From assembly GCA_009377755.1 (NCBI GenBank), contig WHTM01000018.1, forward strand, positions 1 to 64,000: a stretch of 64,000 nucleotides of DNA. Reading direction: 5' to 3'. Source of the DNA: Hyphomicrobiales bacterium. Lineage in GTDB: Bacteria; Pseudomonadota; Alphaproteobacteria; Rhizobiales; Xanthobacteraceae. The translations under genes were made by a program, and so were the position numbers. The notes beneath the pieces are model-generated. The model did no database searches, was not told where the DNA came from, and saw nothing but the letters and a program-made list of their open reading frames with translations. Of the stretch, positions 1-11,594 are shown one piece after another. Each line of letters opens with the position of its first letter. The first letter of the stretch is position 1.

Positions 1-10
1 GTTTGCTCAT
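1..10 (-). CDS. 5' end of a gene running off the window
   Basis: An ATG read on the minus strand at 10-8 overlaps the stop codon of the upstream ArsR gene in an ATGA arrangement, so a co-translated gene begins here and leaves the window after three codons (M-S-K). ArsR regulators of this type are often paired with a SRPBCC/AHSA1-domain gene, so that is the best guess for the product, but nothing in the window shows it. Confidence 0.5.
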
Positions 11-330
11 TGGTCCATCCTTTTGAGTAGATCTTCGAGGTGGTCGAACCGGCTTTGCCAGAAGCCGGCCATTTGGCTTGTCCAGTCGATCAGCGGGGCC
101 AAGGCGCCGAGCTGCGCGCTATAGTGCGTGTGGCGACCTTCGTGGCGGTCGCGCACCAACCCGGCCTGCTTCAGGACTCCAAGATGCTTTGAGACGACCG
201 GTTGCGAGACCCCGGCCCGAGCCGTCAGAGCCCCGACCGTCTTCTCTCCTTCGCGGCACAATCGCTCGAAGAGAGCCCGCCGAGTCGGATCGGCGAGCGT
301 TCTGAAGAGGACATCGTGAGCGTTCGGCAT
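7..330 (-). CDS. ArsR-family winged-helix transcriptional regulator
   Basis: A 107-residue protein that is almost entirely one ArsR-type winged helix: the N-terminal LADPTRRALFERL helix, a recognition helix around residues 38-55 (VSQPVVSKHLGVLKQAGLV) and a wing with RHEGRHTHY. The metal-binding ELCVCDL motif of ArsR/SmtB sensors is absent, so it belongs with the non-metal 'ArsR plus SRPBCC' subgroup. Such proteins usually repress their own operon. The stop overlaps the start of the next gene by 4 bases, which fits a two-gene operon. The family is certain; the signal it senses is not known. Confidence 0.9.
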   Translation of the reverse strand: MPNAHDVLFRTLADPTRRALFERLCREGEKTVGALTARAGVSQPVVSKHLGVLKQAGLVRDRHEGRHTHYSAQLGALAPLIDWTSQMAGFWQSRFDHLEDLLKRMDQ

Positions 331-881
331 TTGGGATCGATACCCTGCTGGCTATTAATTGACGTATAGCTGCCGAGATATATGTGAGTCAAGCGGGAAC
401 GTGGAGCGGCGGGGAGAGCTTGTGCTACCCACAGGACATGGTCGGGTTGCACCGATCTCGCGTGACGAGGTGGCAGCCGCCGTCGCAGCAGTAGCGGCCA
501 AACCCAATAATCTCGCATCATCTACATGATTGCGGGACATCGAGCATTGGGCTTTGGCGAAATCGCCGCCTCTTATGGTGAAACGATCGTGAGGCAGGTA
601 CGCTATCGTCCCTGTTCCATTGACAAATACCTGACTTGGGCGTCGGCGTCGTCTCGACGATCCTTGGCCTTATGCCTTCTCCACCTTGTGCGCCTCAATC
701 GCCGAAGGTCGCTACCATACCCCGTTGGTTATGCATCATGCATTATCGTTATCGATCATACGTGGTCGTGGCGACGTGGTGACGCGCTTCATATTGCTGC
801 TATCCGCAGATGCCTACGCTATGCAACTTTGTAAACAGCCTAGGATCTCAAGGCGCAGCGAGTTTGGCCGGGGCATGAGTG
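331..881. other. Intergenic stretch without a recognisable gene
   Basis: This 551-bp interval lies upstream of the arsR-type gene and downstream of ppdK. It is less GC-rich than its surroundings. The open frames here (for example 526-834 on the plus strand) have no ribosome binding site I trust and no family resemblance. It probably holds the promoter of the minus-strand arsR-type gene and possibly decayed sequence. Confidence 0.5.
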
Positions 882-3560
<2,679 letters not shown>

Positions 3561-3645
3561 CAATTGTGATCCTGAGCACGCCAGCCGGCGGCGCCTGTCA
3601 TGACCCCTTTCGACAGCGGATTCAACCGCTCAGAACGGTGAATGC

Positions 3646-4068
3646 TCAACGGCGGCGGTTTGTGCCGCCGCCCGGCGGTGGAGGAGCAGGTCTCGGCGAT
3701 GCGCGACCGATCGGACCAGTCATCGTGGCCAGGCCATCTTCCGCCCTGTCGCCCCGTTTCTTGGGAACAGCATGACGCCACGCCATTTCGAGCGCATTCC
3801 TCAGTTCGGGGGCGGTCAGCTTGGCGAGCGTCGCGGTCGTCCAGCCTTGCTTGCCCCATGCGTTCGGCACTGGCATGAAGGCCTCGGGGGCCACCAGACA
3901 CTTCAGCTCCTGCTCGTCGGGAGCGAATTTGAAATTCGCGGTGCGGCCATCCGGGGCAAGCGTGGCGTAGATCCGGGCGACCTTGAATGCCCGGCGATCG
4001 AAGTGCGGAGCTTCGCTCGTTCCGTCGAGCGACAAGGCGATGCGGCGGAAGTCGGCTGCGGTGCTCAT
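3646..4068 (-). CDS. MmcQ/YjbR family DNA-binding-fold protein
   Basis: A 140-residue protein of the MmcQ/YjbR (DUF419) family. Typical features are the N-terminal FRRIALSLDGTSEAPHF segment, FKVARIYATL, a central K-F-x-P-DEQE stretch, and W-G-K-Q-G-W-T near residue 93, followed by a helix that the family uses in its CyaY-like fold. The last 30 residues are proline/glycine/arginine rich (PRPAPPPPGGG) and look like a disordered tail outside the domain. The molecular role of this family is not established. It lies between ppdK and the VapBC pair, on the same strand. Confidence 0.85.
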   Translation of the reverse strand: MSTAADFRRIALSLDGTSEAPHFDRRAFKVARIYATLAPDGRTANFKFAPDEQELKCLVAPEAFMPVPNAWGKQGWTTATLAKLTAPELRNALEMAWRHAVPKKRGDRAEDGLATMTGPIGRASPRPAPPPPGGGTNRRR

Positions 4069-4082
4069 ATGGCCGCTCGTGT

Positions 4083-4469
4083 CTATGCCTTGCGGATCGG
4101 GCCAGGATAACGCGCTACGACAGGATCGGAGGTCAACAGCGTGACCCCCTCCACGAAAGATTGGGCGATCAACATGCGATCGAAGGGATCCTTGTGAATG
4201 GCGGGCAGATCGCTGACCGCGACCGCATGCTCGCTGCGAATTGGCAATTCCTCGTAGCCGTTGTCGAGCAGGTTGGTTCGCAAAAGGCGCGGATCGACGG
4301 CGAAGTCATCGCGACCCAATCCGCGCTTGATTGCGATCTCCCATAGGCTGGCAGAACTGAACATGAGGATGTTTTCAGCATCATCGATGAGTGCGACAGC
4401 TTCCCGCGCCAGCCGCGGAGATGCTTCAGCGGTCCAGAGCAAAAGGTGCGTGTCGAGCAGGAATTTCAT
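4083..4469 (-). CDS. vapC: VapC-family PIN-domain toxin
   Basis: A 128-residue PIN-domain ribonuclease, the toxin of a type II toxin-antitoxin pair. The acidic metal-binding residues are visible: Asp in FLLDTHLLLW at the N-terminus, Glu in SLWEIAIK near residue 43, Asp in KDPFDRMLIAQ near residue 95 and Asp in LLTSDP near residue 114. The set is complete, so the toxin looks intact. The start overlaps the antitoxin stop by 4 bases (ATGA), so the two are translationally coupled. VapC toxins cleave tRNA or rRNA; the target of this one cannot be read from sequence. Confidence 0.92.
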   Translation of the reverse strand: MKFLLDTHLLLWTAEASPRLAREAVALIDDAENILMFSSASLWEIAIKRGLGRDDFAVDPRLLRTNLLDNGYEELPIRSEHAVAVSDLPAIHKDPFDRMLIAQSFVEGVTLLTSDPVVARYPGPIRKA

Positions 4470-4711
4470 TTGCCCGCGCCAAACAGCGCAGCAATCTCGT
4501 CCGCTCCCATGCGATCGAAATCATCTGGAACTTTTATCTGGCCGGCCATGAAGCCGATGCGCCGCGTCTTGCCGGCTTCCGGCGCATCGATGGCGATCAC
4601 CTTCGCCACAGGCTTTCCGGCTTTGGCAATAATGAAGGGTTCGCCCCTGGCAGCCTCTTCGACCAGCCGCGACAGGTGGGTCTTGGCCTCGTGAATGTTG
4701 ATCTTGCGCAT
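4466..4711 (-). CDS. vapB: Phd/YefM-type antitoxin (VapB partner)
   Basis: An 81-residue antitoxin of the Phd/YefM type. The N-terminal half is the DNA-binding and dimerisation fold (INIHEAKTHLSRLVEEAARGE followed by IIAKAGKPVAKV). The C-terminal half, IGFMAGQIKVPDDF, is the expected toxin-binding tail seen in antitoxins that pair with PIN toxins. It overlaps vapC by 4 bases and precedes it, the usual order. Antitoxins of this family repress their own promoter; a sigma70-like promoter is recognisable directly upstream. Confidence 0.9.
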   Translation of the reverse strand: MRKINIHEAKTHLSRLVEEAARGEPFIIAKAGKPVAKVIAIDAPEAGKTRRIGFMAGQIKVPDDFDRMGADEIAALFGAGK

Positions 4712-4745
4712 AAACCGAATCCGGAATTTCAGACTTAGTCCATTA

Positions 4746-4774
4746 AATCTAGTTTACCAACATGCACTTTGCAA
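4746..4774 (-). promoter_or_regulatory. Predicted sigma70-type promoter of vapBC
   Basis: On the minus strand there is TTGCAA (4774-4769), a 17-base spacer and TAGATT (4751-4746), each matching the vegetative -35/-10 consensus at four of six positions with ideal spacing. Transcription would begin about 25-30 bases before the vapB ATG. The region is clearly AT-richer than its surroundings. Confidence 0.45.
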
Positions 4775-4790
4775 GTCCCTGAAATTCCCA

Positions 4791-5354
4791 TCAAACCGTC
4801 GCCCCCTGAGCCTTGGCGCGGCGCAGGTGCTCGTCGAGCCGCGGCATGATCTCGACGAAATTGCAGGGGCGGTAGCGGTAGTCGAGTTGGTGCACCAGGA
4901 CTTCATCCCAGGCGTCGCGGCAGGCGCCCGGCGAGCCGGGCAGGCAGAAAATGTAGGTGGCGCCGGCAACGCCGGCGGTCGCCCGCGTCTGGATCGCCGA
5001 GGTGCCGATCTTGGCGTGGCTCACCATGAGGAACAGCGTGGCGAAGCCGTCCATCCGCTTCTCGAACAGTGGCTCGACCGCTTCCGGCGTCACGTCGCGG
5101 CCCGTGAAGCCGGTGCCGCCGGTGGTGATGATCACGTCGACGCCCGGATCGGCGATCCAGGCACGGACGCGGGCGCGAATCGCCTCCGCGTCGTCGATGA
5201 CGATGGCGCGGTCGGCCACCGCATGGCCCGCCTTTTCGATGCGCTCGGCGAGCGTCATGCCGGACTTGTCGTCGTCGAACGATCGGGTGTCGGAGACGGT
5301 CAGCACCGCGATCTTCAGCGGGATGAATTGCCTGTTCTGGTCGATGCCGGCCAT
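4791..5354 (-). CDS. moaB: Molybdenum cofactor biosynthesis protein B (MoaB/Mog type)
   Basis: A 187-residue MoaB-family protein, which binds molybdopterin and in related enzymes adenylates it before metal insertion. The hallmark motif TTGGTGFTGRDVTPEA lies near residues 80-95, and a second molybdopterin-binding segment, FCLPGSPGACRDAW, lies near residues 134-147. Length and N-terminus (LKIAVLTVSDTR) are typical. The ATG is preceded by GGAAG. The window also contains a probable molybdoenzyme, MsrP, at 59.3-60.3 kb. No other Moco gene lies nearby. Confidence 0.92.
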   Translation of the reverse strand: MAGIDQNRQFIPLKIAVLTVSDTRSFDDDKSGMTLAERIEKAGHAVADRAIVIDDAEAIRARVRAWIADPGVDVIITTGGTGFTGRDVTPEAVEPLFEKRMDGFATLFLMVSHAKIGTSAIQTRATAGVAGATYIFCLPGSPGACRDAWDEVLVHQLDYRYRPCNFVEIMPRLDEHLRRAKAQGATV

Positions 5355-5372
5355 GGCTTCCGCGTCTCCGGT

Positions 5373-5470
5373 GTCATCGTCCGCGAAAGCGGACGATCCA
5401 GTAACCGCCAGCGCCGAGGTTCATAACATGCCGCTTCGGAATACTGGATGCCCGCCTTCGCGGGCATGAC
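5373..5470. repeat. Intergenic inverted repeat, GTCATC/GCATGAC family
   Basis: A 98-bp interspersed element just upstream of moaB. It begins GTCATCGTCCGCGAAAGCGG and ends with CGCCTTCGCGGGCATGAC. Each end is itself a small hairpin (CCGC-GAAA-GCGG and CCCGC-CTT-CGCGGG). Elements of this kind recur between genes of this window (23271, 44173, 46231, 49472, 53849). Confidence 0.7.
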
Positions 5471-5506
5471 AGCCGAGAATGTGGCACGGGAGGGGCAACA
5501 CGCTCG

Positions 5507-6403
5507 CTACAGGTTCGCCGCGTTGAACGTGTCGCAGGCCGAGACCTTGCCCTGGCTGAAGCCTGTCATGAACCAGCGCTTGCGTTGCTCCGACGAGCCG
5601 TGGGTGAAGGCGTCGGGCACGACATAACCCTGCGAGCGTTTCTGCAGCATGTCGTCGCCGATGGCGGATGCGGTTTGCAGCGCGGCGTCAACGTCGCCGG
5701 GTTCGAGGAAATTGTGCTTCTCGCGCGCGTGGAACGCCCATACTCCGGCGAAGCAGTCCGCCTGCAACTCGACGCGCACTTGCAGCCGGTTGGCTTCCAC
5801 CTTGCTGCTGAGGGCGCGCTGTATCTGCTGCACCTTCGGCAGGATGCCGAGCAGATTCTGTACGTGATGGCCGACTTCGTGGGTGATCACGTAAGCGGCC
5901 GAGAAGTCGCAGGCCTTGCCGCTGCAGCCACGGAAGTTGCTCGCGAGCGCGCGAAAGAACGAGGTATCGAGGTAGATGCGCTCATCGGGTGGACAATAGA
6001 ACGGACCCATCGCTGCCTGCGCGAAGCCGCAGGCCGATTGAGTCGAACCGGCGAACAGCCGCAGCTTCGGTGCGCGGTAGCGCTGGTTGGCTGCGGCGAA
6101 GATTTCCTTCCAGCGATCCTCGGTGCTGCCGAGCACGGCGGCGACAAACTCGCCCATCTGGTCGCTCGGTGTTCCGGCCTTCGTCGGCGCCTGGCGCTGT
6201 TCGACGCTCTGGCTGCCGCCCGAGAGCATCTCGGCGCCGCCGATCAGGAGGCGCGGATCGATGCCAAGCGCCCAGCCGATCAGCCCGAGCACGACCACGG
6301 TGCCGATGCCCAAGCCACCCCTGCCGCCGGGGAGACGGAATCCGCCGCCGCCGGCGCGCGCGTCCTCGACATTGTCGCTGCGCCGAAATTCATCCCAGCG
6401 CAT
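5507..6403 (-). CDS. Neutral zinc metallopeptidase, YpfJ family
   Basis: A 298-residue YpfJ/putative neutral zinc metallopeptidase. A glycine-rich N-terminus (residues about 15-32) is followed by one membrane anchor (about 33-50, IGTVVVLGLIGWALGI). The zinc-binding HEVGHH sits near residues 175-180. A downstream ELQADCFAGVWA segment provides the third ligand expected for this family. FYCPPDERIYLDTSFF before the active site is also typical. The start has AGGAG upstream. It is divergent from ccrM, and the 242-bp gap between them must hold both promoters. The substrate is unknown. Confidence 0.9.
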   Translation of the reverse strand: MRWDEFRRSDNVEDARAGGGGFRLPGGRGGLGIGTVVVLGLIGWALGIDPRLLIGGAEMLSGGSQSVEQRQAPTKAGTPSDQMGEFVAAVLGSTEDRWKEIFAAANQRYRAPKLRLFAGSTQSACGFAQAAMGPFYCPPDERIYLDTSFFRALASNFRGCSGKACDFSAAYVITHEVGHHVQNLLGILPKVQQIQRALSSKVEANRLQVRVELQADCFAGVWAFHAREKHNFLEPGDVDAALQTASAIGDDMLQKRSQGYVVPDAFTHGSSEQRKRWFMTGFSQGKVSACDTFNAANL

Positions 6404-6548
6404 GATTTCGTCTCCTCTACATTTTCCGCTTCATTATCGCATGCCGGGACGGTGCTCAGCAAAGCAATGCCGTTTCCTGGCTTCTGGTTGCAGCGCACGC
6501 GCAACCATCTGCGACTTCCGTCGCAAAAGGCGTCCAAGTACGGCGCCA

Positions 6549-6564
6549 TTAAGTCGATTTTTAC
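6549..6564 (+). promoter_or_regulatory. CtrA-like binding box upstream of ccrM
   Basis: TTAA-N7-TTTAC, which differs from the CtrA full-site consensus TTAA-N7-TTAAC at one base. It lies 82-97 bases before the ccrM ATG. ccrM of Caulobacter is directly activated by CtrA, so both the match and the location fit. It could instead act on the divergent peptidase gene. Confidence 0.5.
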
Positions 6565-6630
6565 CTTAGGCCGTCATCTTCCCTCCTGTCGGATGTAGGT
6601 CACGCGTCGCCGACCGCGTCGCCAGAGTAA

Positions 6631-7773
<1,143 letters not shown>

Positions 7774-7827
7774 CTCGCCCGTGTACCATGTCGTTCCGGC
7801 GCAACCCGCGTTTCTGGAACGACCGCC

Positions 7828-8712
7828 ATGCAGCAGACCTTCGACCGTGCGGCAGAGGACCTCGGCAACTCGATCCACCTCGAGCACGTCAACGTCAACA
7901 TTCCGGACCAGCGGCTCGCGACGCTGTTCTACGGCGTTGGCCTCGGCCTCACGCGCGATCCTGTGCTGATGGTTTCCGACGACAATCTGTGGATGAACGT
8001 CGGGCGCAGCCAGTTCCATCTGCCGACCGGCAAGGCGCAGGTGCTAAGAGGCCACACCGGCCTGGTGATCTCAGGCCGCGAGGCGCTGCTCAACCGGCTC
8101 GCCACGGTGCGCCCGAAGTTCGACGGCACGCGCTTCGCGTTCCAGGAACACAACGACTACGTCGAGGCGATGTGTCCGTGGGGTAACCGCCTACGTTGCT
8201 ATGAGCCGGATGCCGCGCGCTTCGGCCGCATCACGCTTGGCATCCCCTATGTCGAATTCGACGTGCCGGTCGGCACGGCGGAAGGCATCGCCGTGTTCTA
8301 CCGCGAGACGATCGACGTACCGGCTGCGGTGACGAACGGCGACGCCAAGGTTGCGCGCGTGACAGTCGGTCGGCAGCAATATCTCCTGTTCCGCGAGACC
8401 GACCAGCCGCAACCGGCGTTCGACGGGCATCACGTGCAGATCTACGTCGTGAACTTTTCGCGCCCGCACCGGAAGCTGAAGGAGCGCAACCTCGTCTCTA
8501 TCGAGGACAACCGGTACCAATACCGCTTCCAGGACATCGTCGACCTCGAGAGCGGCAAGCACCTGTTCACGATCGAGCACGAGATCCGCAGCATCACCCA
8601 CCCAATGTGCCTGCGGCCGCTGCTCAACCGCAATCCGGCACAGACCGCGCGGAGCTACGCGCAAGGCCACGATCAGTTGGCCTGGGCGATGGAGCCGGGG
8701 CTGTACGGCTAA
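7828..8712 (+). CDS. VOC (glyoxalase/dioxygenase fold) family protein
   Basis: A 294-residue protein with the vicinal-oxygen-chelate look: HLEHVNVNIPDQRLATLFYGVGLGLTRDP near residues 17-45 is a classic first VOC strand-helix unit, with metal-ligand candidate His in LEHV. A second related module begins around residue 130 (ITLGIPYVEFDVP ... AVFYRETI), and DGHHVQIYV follows near residue 207. It starts 54 bases after ccrM on the same strand and could be cotranscribed. The substrate cannot be told from sequence. Confidence 0.75.
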   Translation: MQQTFDRAAEDLGNSIHLEHVNVNIPDQRLATLFYGVGLGLTRDPVLMVSDDNLWMNVGRSQFHLPTGKAQVLRGHTGLVISGREALLNRLATVRPKFDGTRFAFQEHNDYVEAMCPWGNRLRCYEPDAARFGRITLGIPYVEFDVPVGTAEGIAVFYRETIDVPAAVTNGDAKVARVTVGRQQYLLFRETDQPQPAFDGHHVQIYVVNFSRPHRKLKERNLVSIEDNRYQYRFQDIVDLESGKHLFTIEHEIRSITHPMCLRPLLNRNPAQTARSYAQGHDQLAWAMEPGLYG

Positions 8713-8796
8713 CGCCGCAAACTCTGCCTCAATGGTGAGGAGCGCAGCGAAGCTGCGCGTCTCGAACCATGGCCGCAAACGCCGTAGGAATGCGTG

Positions 8797-8840
8797 GCCA
8801 TCCTTCGAGGCCCGCTACGCGGGGCACCTCAGGATGATGG
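8797..8840. repeat. Hairpin repeat, CATCCTTCGAGG...CCTCAGGATGA family
   Basis: CATCCTTCGAGG and CACCTCAGGATGA flank a small stem (CCCGC-TA-CGCGGGG). Other copies at 40083-40196 and 40558-40696 keep the flanks but have different, still self-complementary, tips. Widespread intergenic elements like this are typical of Bradyrhizobiaceae-like genomes. Confidence 0.75.
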
Positions 8841-8882
8841 CAGAATTCGCGGACGGTATGCGGACCGTATGAAGCGGCGCCG

Positions 8883-9233
8883 CTACTTCGCCGCCTCCAC
8901 CATGATCTCGACCTTGGCGGCGGCATTCGCGAGCTTGGCTTCGACGGTCGCGCGCGCGGGCGGATTGCCGGGCACGATCCAGGCGTTCCAGACGGCGTTC
9001 ATCTCGGCCCAGGTCGCGATGTCGGTGAGCCAGATGTTGGTCTTTAAGAGCTTGGACTTGTCGGTTCCCGCCTGCGCCAGATAGCCGTCGATCATCGACA
9101 GGATTTCGCGCGTCTGCTCGGTGACGCTCTTGCCGAGCGTCTTGTTGGCGGTCATGCCGGCGAGATAGACGGTGTCACCGTGGATCACGACCTTGCTCAG
9201 ATGCGTCCCGGACTCGATGCGTCGAATGCTCAC
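8883..9233 (-). CDS. RidA/YjgF family enamine/imine deaminase
   Basis: A 116-residue RidA-family protein. These trimers hydrolyse reactive enamine/imine intermediates. The family's N-terminal ESGTHLSKVVIHGDTVYLAGMTA and the central EILSMIDGYLAQAGTDKSKLLKTNIWLTD are present; the conserved Arg/Glu pocket at the C-terminus is less clear (GNPPARATVEAKLA). The start is a GTG with a strong GGAGG about five bases upstream. It follows the SMP-30 gene by 48 bases on the same strand, suggesting a small catabolic operon. Confidence 0.9.
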   Translation of the reverse strand: MSIRRIESGTHLSKVVIHGDTVYLAGMTANKTLGKSVTEQTREILSMIDGYLAQAGTDKSKLLKTNIWLTDIATWAEMNAVWNAWIVPGNPPARATVEAKLANAAAKVEIMVEAAK

Positions 9234-9281
9234 GGTATCCTCCCTGTTGTCTAACGATCCTGCGGTGGCGCGCGCGTTTTT

Positions 9282-10238
9282 TCAACCGCCCGCCACGCCC
9301 TGCGCGTTGACGTAGAGCGCGAACAGCGAATGGCCCGCCGCCATGAACAGGCGGTTGCGGTAGCGGCCGCCGAAGCAGACATTGGCGCAGCGCTCGGGCA
9401 GCCCGATGTGGCCGATCGGCTGGCCCTGCGGATTGAAGATGCGCACGCCATCGAATTCCGGCGACATGCCCCAGCCGCACCACAGGTTGCCGTCGACATC
9501 GACGCGGAATCCGTCCGGCGTCTCGTCCGGATGACACTTGATCAGCACGCGCCGATTGGCGAGCTTCGTCCCGTCGCCCGCTAGATCGAAGGCCAGGAAC
9601 TCGCGCGGCTCGGCGCGCGAGGCAATCACGTAGAGAATCTTTTCGTCGGGCGAGAAGGCGAGCCCATTGGGGGCGTTCACGTCGTCGGCAACAACGGTGA
9701 CGGCGCCGGTGCGCCCGTCCACCCGGTAGACATTCATCGGCAGTTCGGACGGCTCCAAACGGCCCTGGTAGTAACCGGTGATGCCGAACGCTGGATCGGT
9801 GAACCAGATCGAACCGTCCGATTTCACCACCACGTCGTTCGGCGAATTGAGCTTCTTGCCGCTGTAGTTGTCGCAGATGACGGTGATGGCACCGTCGTAC
9901 TCGGTGCGCGTGACGCGGCGGCCGGTGTGCTCGCAGGTGACCAGGCGACCCTGGCGGTCCCGGGTGTTGCCGTTGGCGTGATCCGACGGCTTGCGGAAGA
10001 TCGTGGTCGCGCCGGACTCCTCGTCCCAGCGCAGGATGCGGTTGTTGGGGATGTCGCTCCACAGCACGCAGCGCGCATCGCCGAGCCAGACCGGCCCCTC
10101 GCCCCAGCGCGTTCCGGTGGCAAGCTTTTCGACGCCGGCAAGCGGCACCTGGTACTTGGCGAAGCTTCGATCGAGGACCCTGATCGCCGGATCGGGGTAG
10201 CGTTCGCTCAGTTGTTGGCCGGGCGTCATGACATCCAT
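9282..10238 (-). CDS. SMP-30/gluconolactonase/LRE family protein
   Basis: A 318-residue six-bladed beta-propeller lactonase-type protein. GEGPVWLGDARCVLWSDIPNNRILRWD near residues 47-75 gives the metal-binding Glu. SPNDVVVKSDGSIWFTDPAFG near 132-155 and PNGLAFSPDEKILYV near 191 hold the conserved Asn/Asp ligands. GFRVDVDGNLWCGWG gives the last one. All expected calcium/zinc ligands are therefore visible. GGGGAGG lies before the ATG. Its neighbours are ridA and mutY, and it probably hydrolyses a sugar or other lactone; the exact substrate is not deducible. Confidence 0.92.
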   Translation of the reverse strand: MDVMTPGQQLSERYPDPAIRVLDRSFAKYQVPLAGVEKLATGTRWGEGPVWLGDARCVLWSDIPNNRILRWDEESGATTIFRKPSDHANGNTRDRQGRLVTCEHTGRRVTRTEYDGAITVICDNYSGKKLNSPNDVVVKSDGSIWFTDPAFGITGYYQGRLEPSELPMNVYRVDGRTGAVTVVADDVNAPNGLAFSPDEKILYVIASRAEPREFLAFDLAGDGTKLANRRVLIKCHPDETPDGFRVDVDGNLWCGWGMSPEFDGVRIFNPQGQPIGHIGLPERCANVCFGGRYRNRLFMAAGHSLFALYVNAQGVAGG

Positions 10239-10301
10239 GTCGTTGCCTCCCCGATATCGCGGCTGCTGTTTTCGGCGAATGCTAGCACGGCCATACCGGG
10301 A

Positions 10302-11387
10302 TCAGACCACCCTCGCATGCATTAGCACCTTGCGCATCACGTTGGGGAACGCTTCGCCGGCGAGATCGGATGCTGCGATCCATCGCGCGCCGTCGGGCGT
10401 GGGCGTTCGAAGACCGGCGCTCGCGACATAGACGACGAGTTCAAGCGGGAAGTGGGTGAAGGTGTGGGAAACCACGCCCGGAACACGGCGCCACGCCACG
10501 CCTGCCAGCGGCGCGTCGTCGAGCGCCCTCATCTTGTCGAAATCATGCGTCCAGTCCGTCGTCGGCACTTCCGTCATGCCGCCGAGCAGGCCCTTTGCCG
10601 GGCGCGTCCGAGCCAACACCGCGCCGTCCGTCCGCACCACGACAAACGCCGCGCCGCGGCGCAGCCGTCCGGTCGTTTTCGGCGCCTTGCGCGGAAACGA
10701 TTCCACGTCCCCGCGATGACGCGCCGCGCAGCCATCGTCCCACGGGCAGAAGGCGCACAACGGCTTCTTCGGCGTGCAGATCGTCGCGCCGAGATCCATC
10801 ACGGCTTGCGCGAAATCGCCGGCCCGCGCCGGCGGCGTCAACGTTGCGGCGAGGCGGCGGATCGCCGGCTTCGCCGCCGGCAATTCATGCTCGACGGCGA
10901 ACAGCCGCGCCACCACGCGCTCGACATTGCCATCGACCGGCATCGCCGCCACATCGTAGGCGATGGCGGCGATGGCGGCGGCGGTATAGTCGCCGATGCC
11001 CGGCAACGCGCGCAGGTCCGCTTCGCTGCGTGGAAACGACCCGCCGTGCCGCTCGACCACCGCCCTGGCGCAGGCATGCAGGTTGCGGGCGCGGGCATAA
11101 TAGCCGAGCCCGGCCCACAGCTTCAGCACATCGTCGAGCGGTGCGGCAGCGAGTGCTTCGGCCGTCGGCCAGCGCGCCAGGAAACGGGCGAAATACGGTG
11201 CCACCGCCTTGACGGTGGTCTGCTGCAGCATGATTTCCGACAGCCACACCCGGTAGGGGTCTTGCCTCTGGCCCGGCGACGCACGCCACGGCAGCGTGCG
11301 GCGGTGGCGGTCGTACCAGGCCAGCAGAATAGCGGGGTCGGGCCGGTCAGGCTGCTTCTGCCGTGCGCGCCGGGCTGCTAGGGTCAT
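10302..11387 (-). CDS. mutY: A/G-specific adenine DNA glycosylase
   Basis: MutY removes adenine mispaired with 8-oxoguanine. About 361 residues: a helix-hairpin-helix glycosylase domain with SEIMLQQTTVKAV, LPGIGDYTAAAIAAIAY (catalytic Asp follows in the VDGNVERVVARL region), then the four-cysteine iron-sulfur loop C-x6-C-x2-C-x5-C (ICTPKKPLCAFCPWDDGC), and a C-terminal NUDIX-like domain that reads 8-oxoG (LLGGMTEVPTTDW). I start at ATG 11387 (AGAGG upstream), because the open frame continues upstream into a decayed palindromic repeat and is not protein-like there. Confidence 0.95.
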   Translation of the reverse strand: MTLAARRARQKQPDRPDPAILLAWYDRHRRTLPWRASPGQRQDPYRVWLSEIMLQQTTVKAVAPYFARFLARWPTAEALAAAPLDDVLKLWAGLGYYARARNLHACARAVVERHGGSFPRSEADLRALPGIGDYTAAAIAAIAYDVAAMPVDGNVERVVARLFAVEHELPAAKPAIRRLAATLTPPARAGDFAQAVMDLGATICTPKKPLCAFCPWDDGCAARHRGDVESFPRKAPKTTGRLRRGAAFVVVRTDGAVLARTRPAKGLLGGMTEVPTTDWTHDFDKMRALDDAPLAGVAWRRVPGVVSHTFTHFPLELVVYVASAGLRTPTPDGARWIAASDLAGEAFPNVMRKVLMHARVV

Positions 11388-11437
11388 GCTCGACCTCTGA
11401 CAGAGCCGCCCGCCGTGAACAAGCCCGCCAGTGCCGC

Positions 11438-11491
11438 CGATTTGAAGTTCCTGCACCACTTGCCGCAATCTCATTCAGGCACTTCAAATCG
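11438..11491. repeat. Decayed palindrome of the CTAG family
   Basis: CGATTTGAAGT (11438-11448) is matched by its exact reverse complement at 11481-11491, with a 32-nt middle containing TTGCCGCAATC. This is the same layout as the CTAG-bounded palindromes, and an AGTGCCG-like border remains on the left, but the terminal CTAG is lost on both sides. It lies directly beside an intact copy. Confidence 0.6.
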
Positions 11492-11517
11492 AAAGCGGAA
11501 CTGGAATCATAGACTTG

Positions 11518-11594
11518 CTAGTGCCCCTTTTGCTTCCGAAGTTCGTTCCGGAGCATACTGCAATGCATGACGAACTTCGGAAGCGGGGCACTAG
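11518..11594. repeat. CTAG-bounded palindrome, copy 1
   Basis: A 77-bp element from CTAG to CTAG. Left border CTAGTGCCCC pairs with GGGGCACTAG. The inner arm GCTTCCGAAGTTCGT pairs with ACGAACTTCGGAAGC. The middle carries ATACTGCAATGC, matching the CTGCAAT core seen in other copies. The ribosome binding site and ATG of dciA lie inside it. Confidence 0.85.

Noticed and set aside
526-834. 102-codon frame between the arsR-type gene and ppdK
   Set aside because: No family pattern, no convincing ribosome binding site, and mixed composition.
11388-11474. Longer MutY start inside the open frame
   Set aside because: The extension runs into a decayed palindrome and has no MutY similarity; ATG 11387 has a good ribosome binding site.
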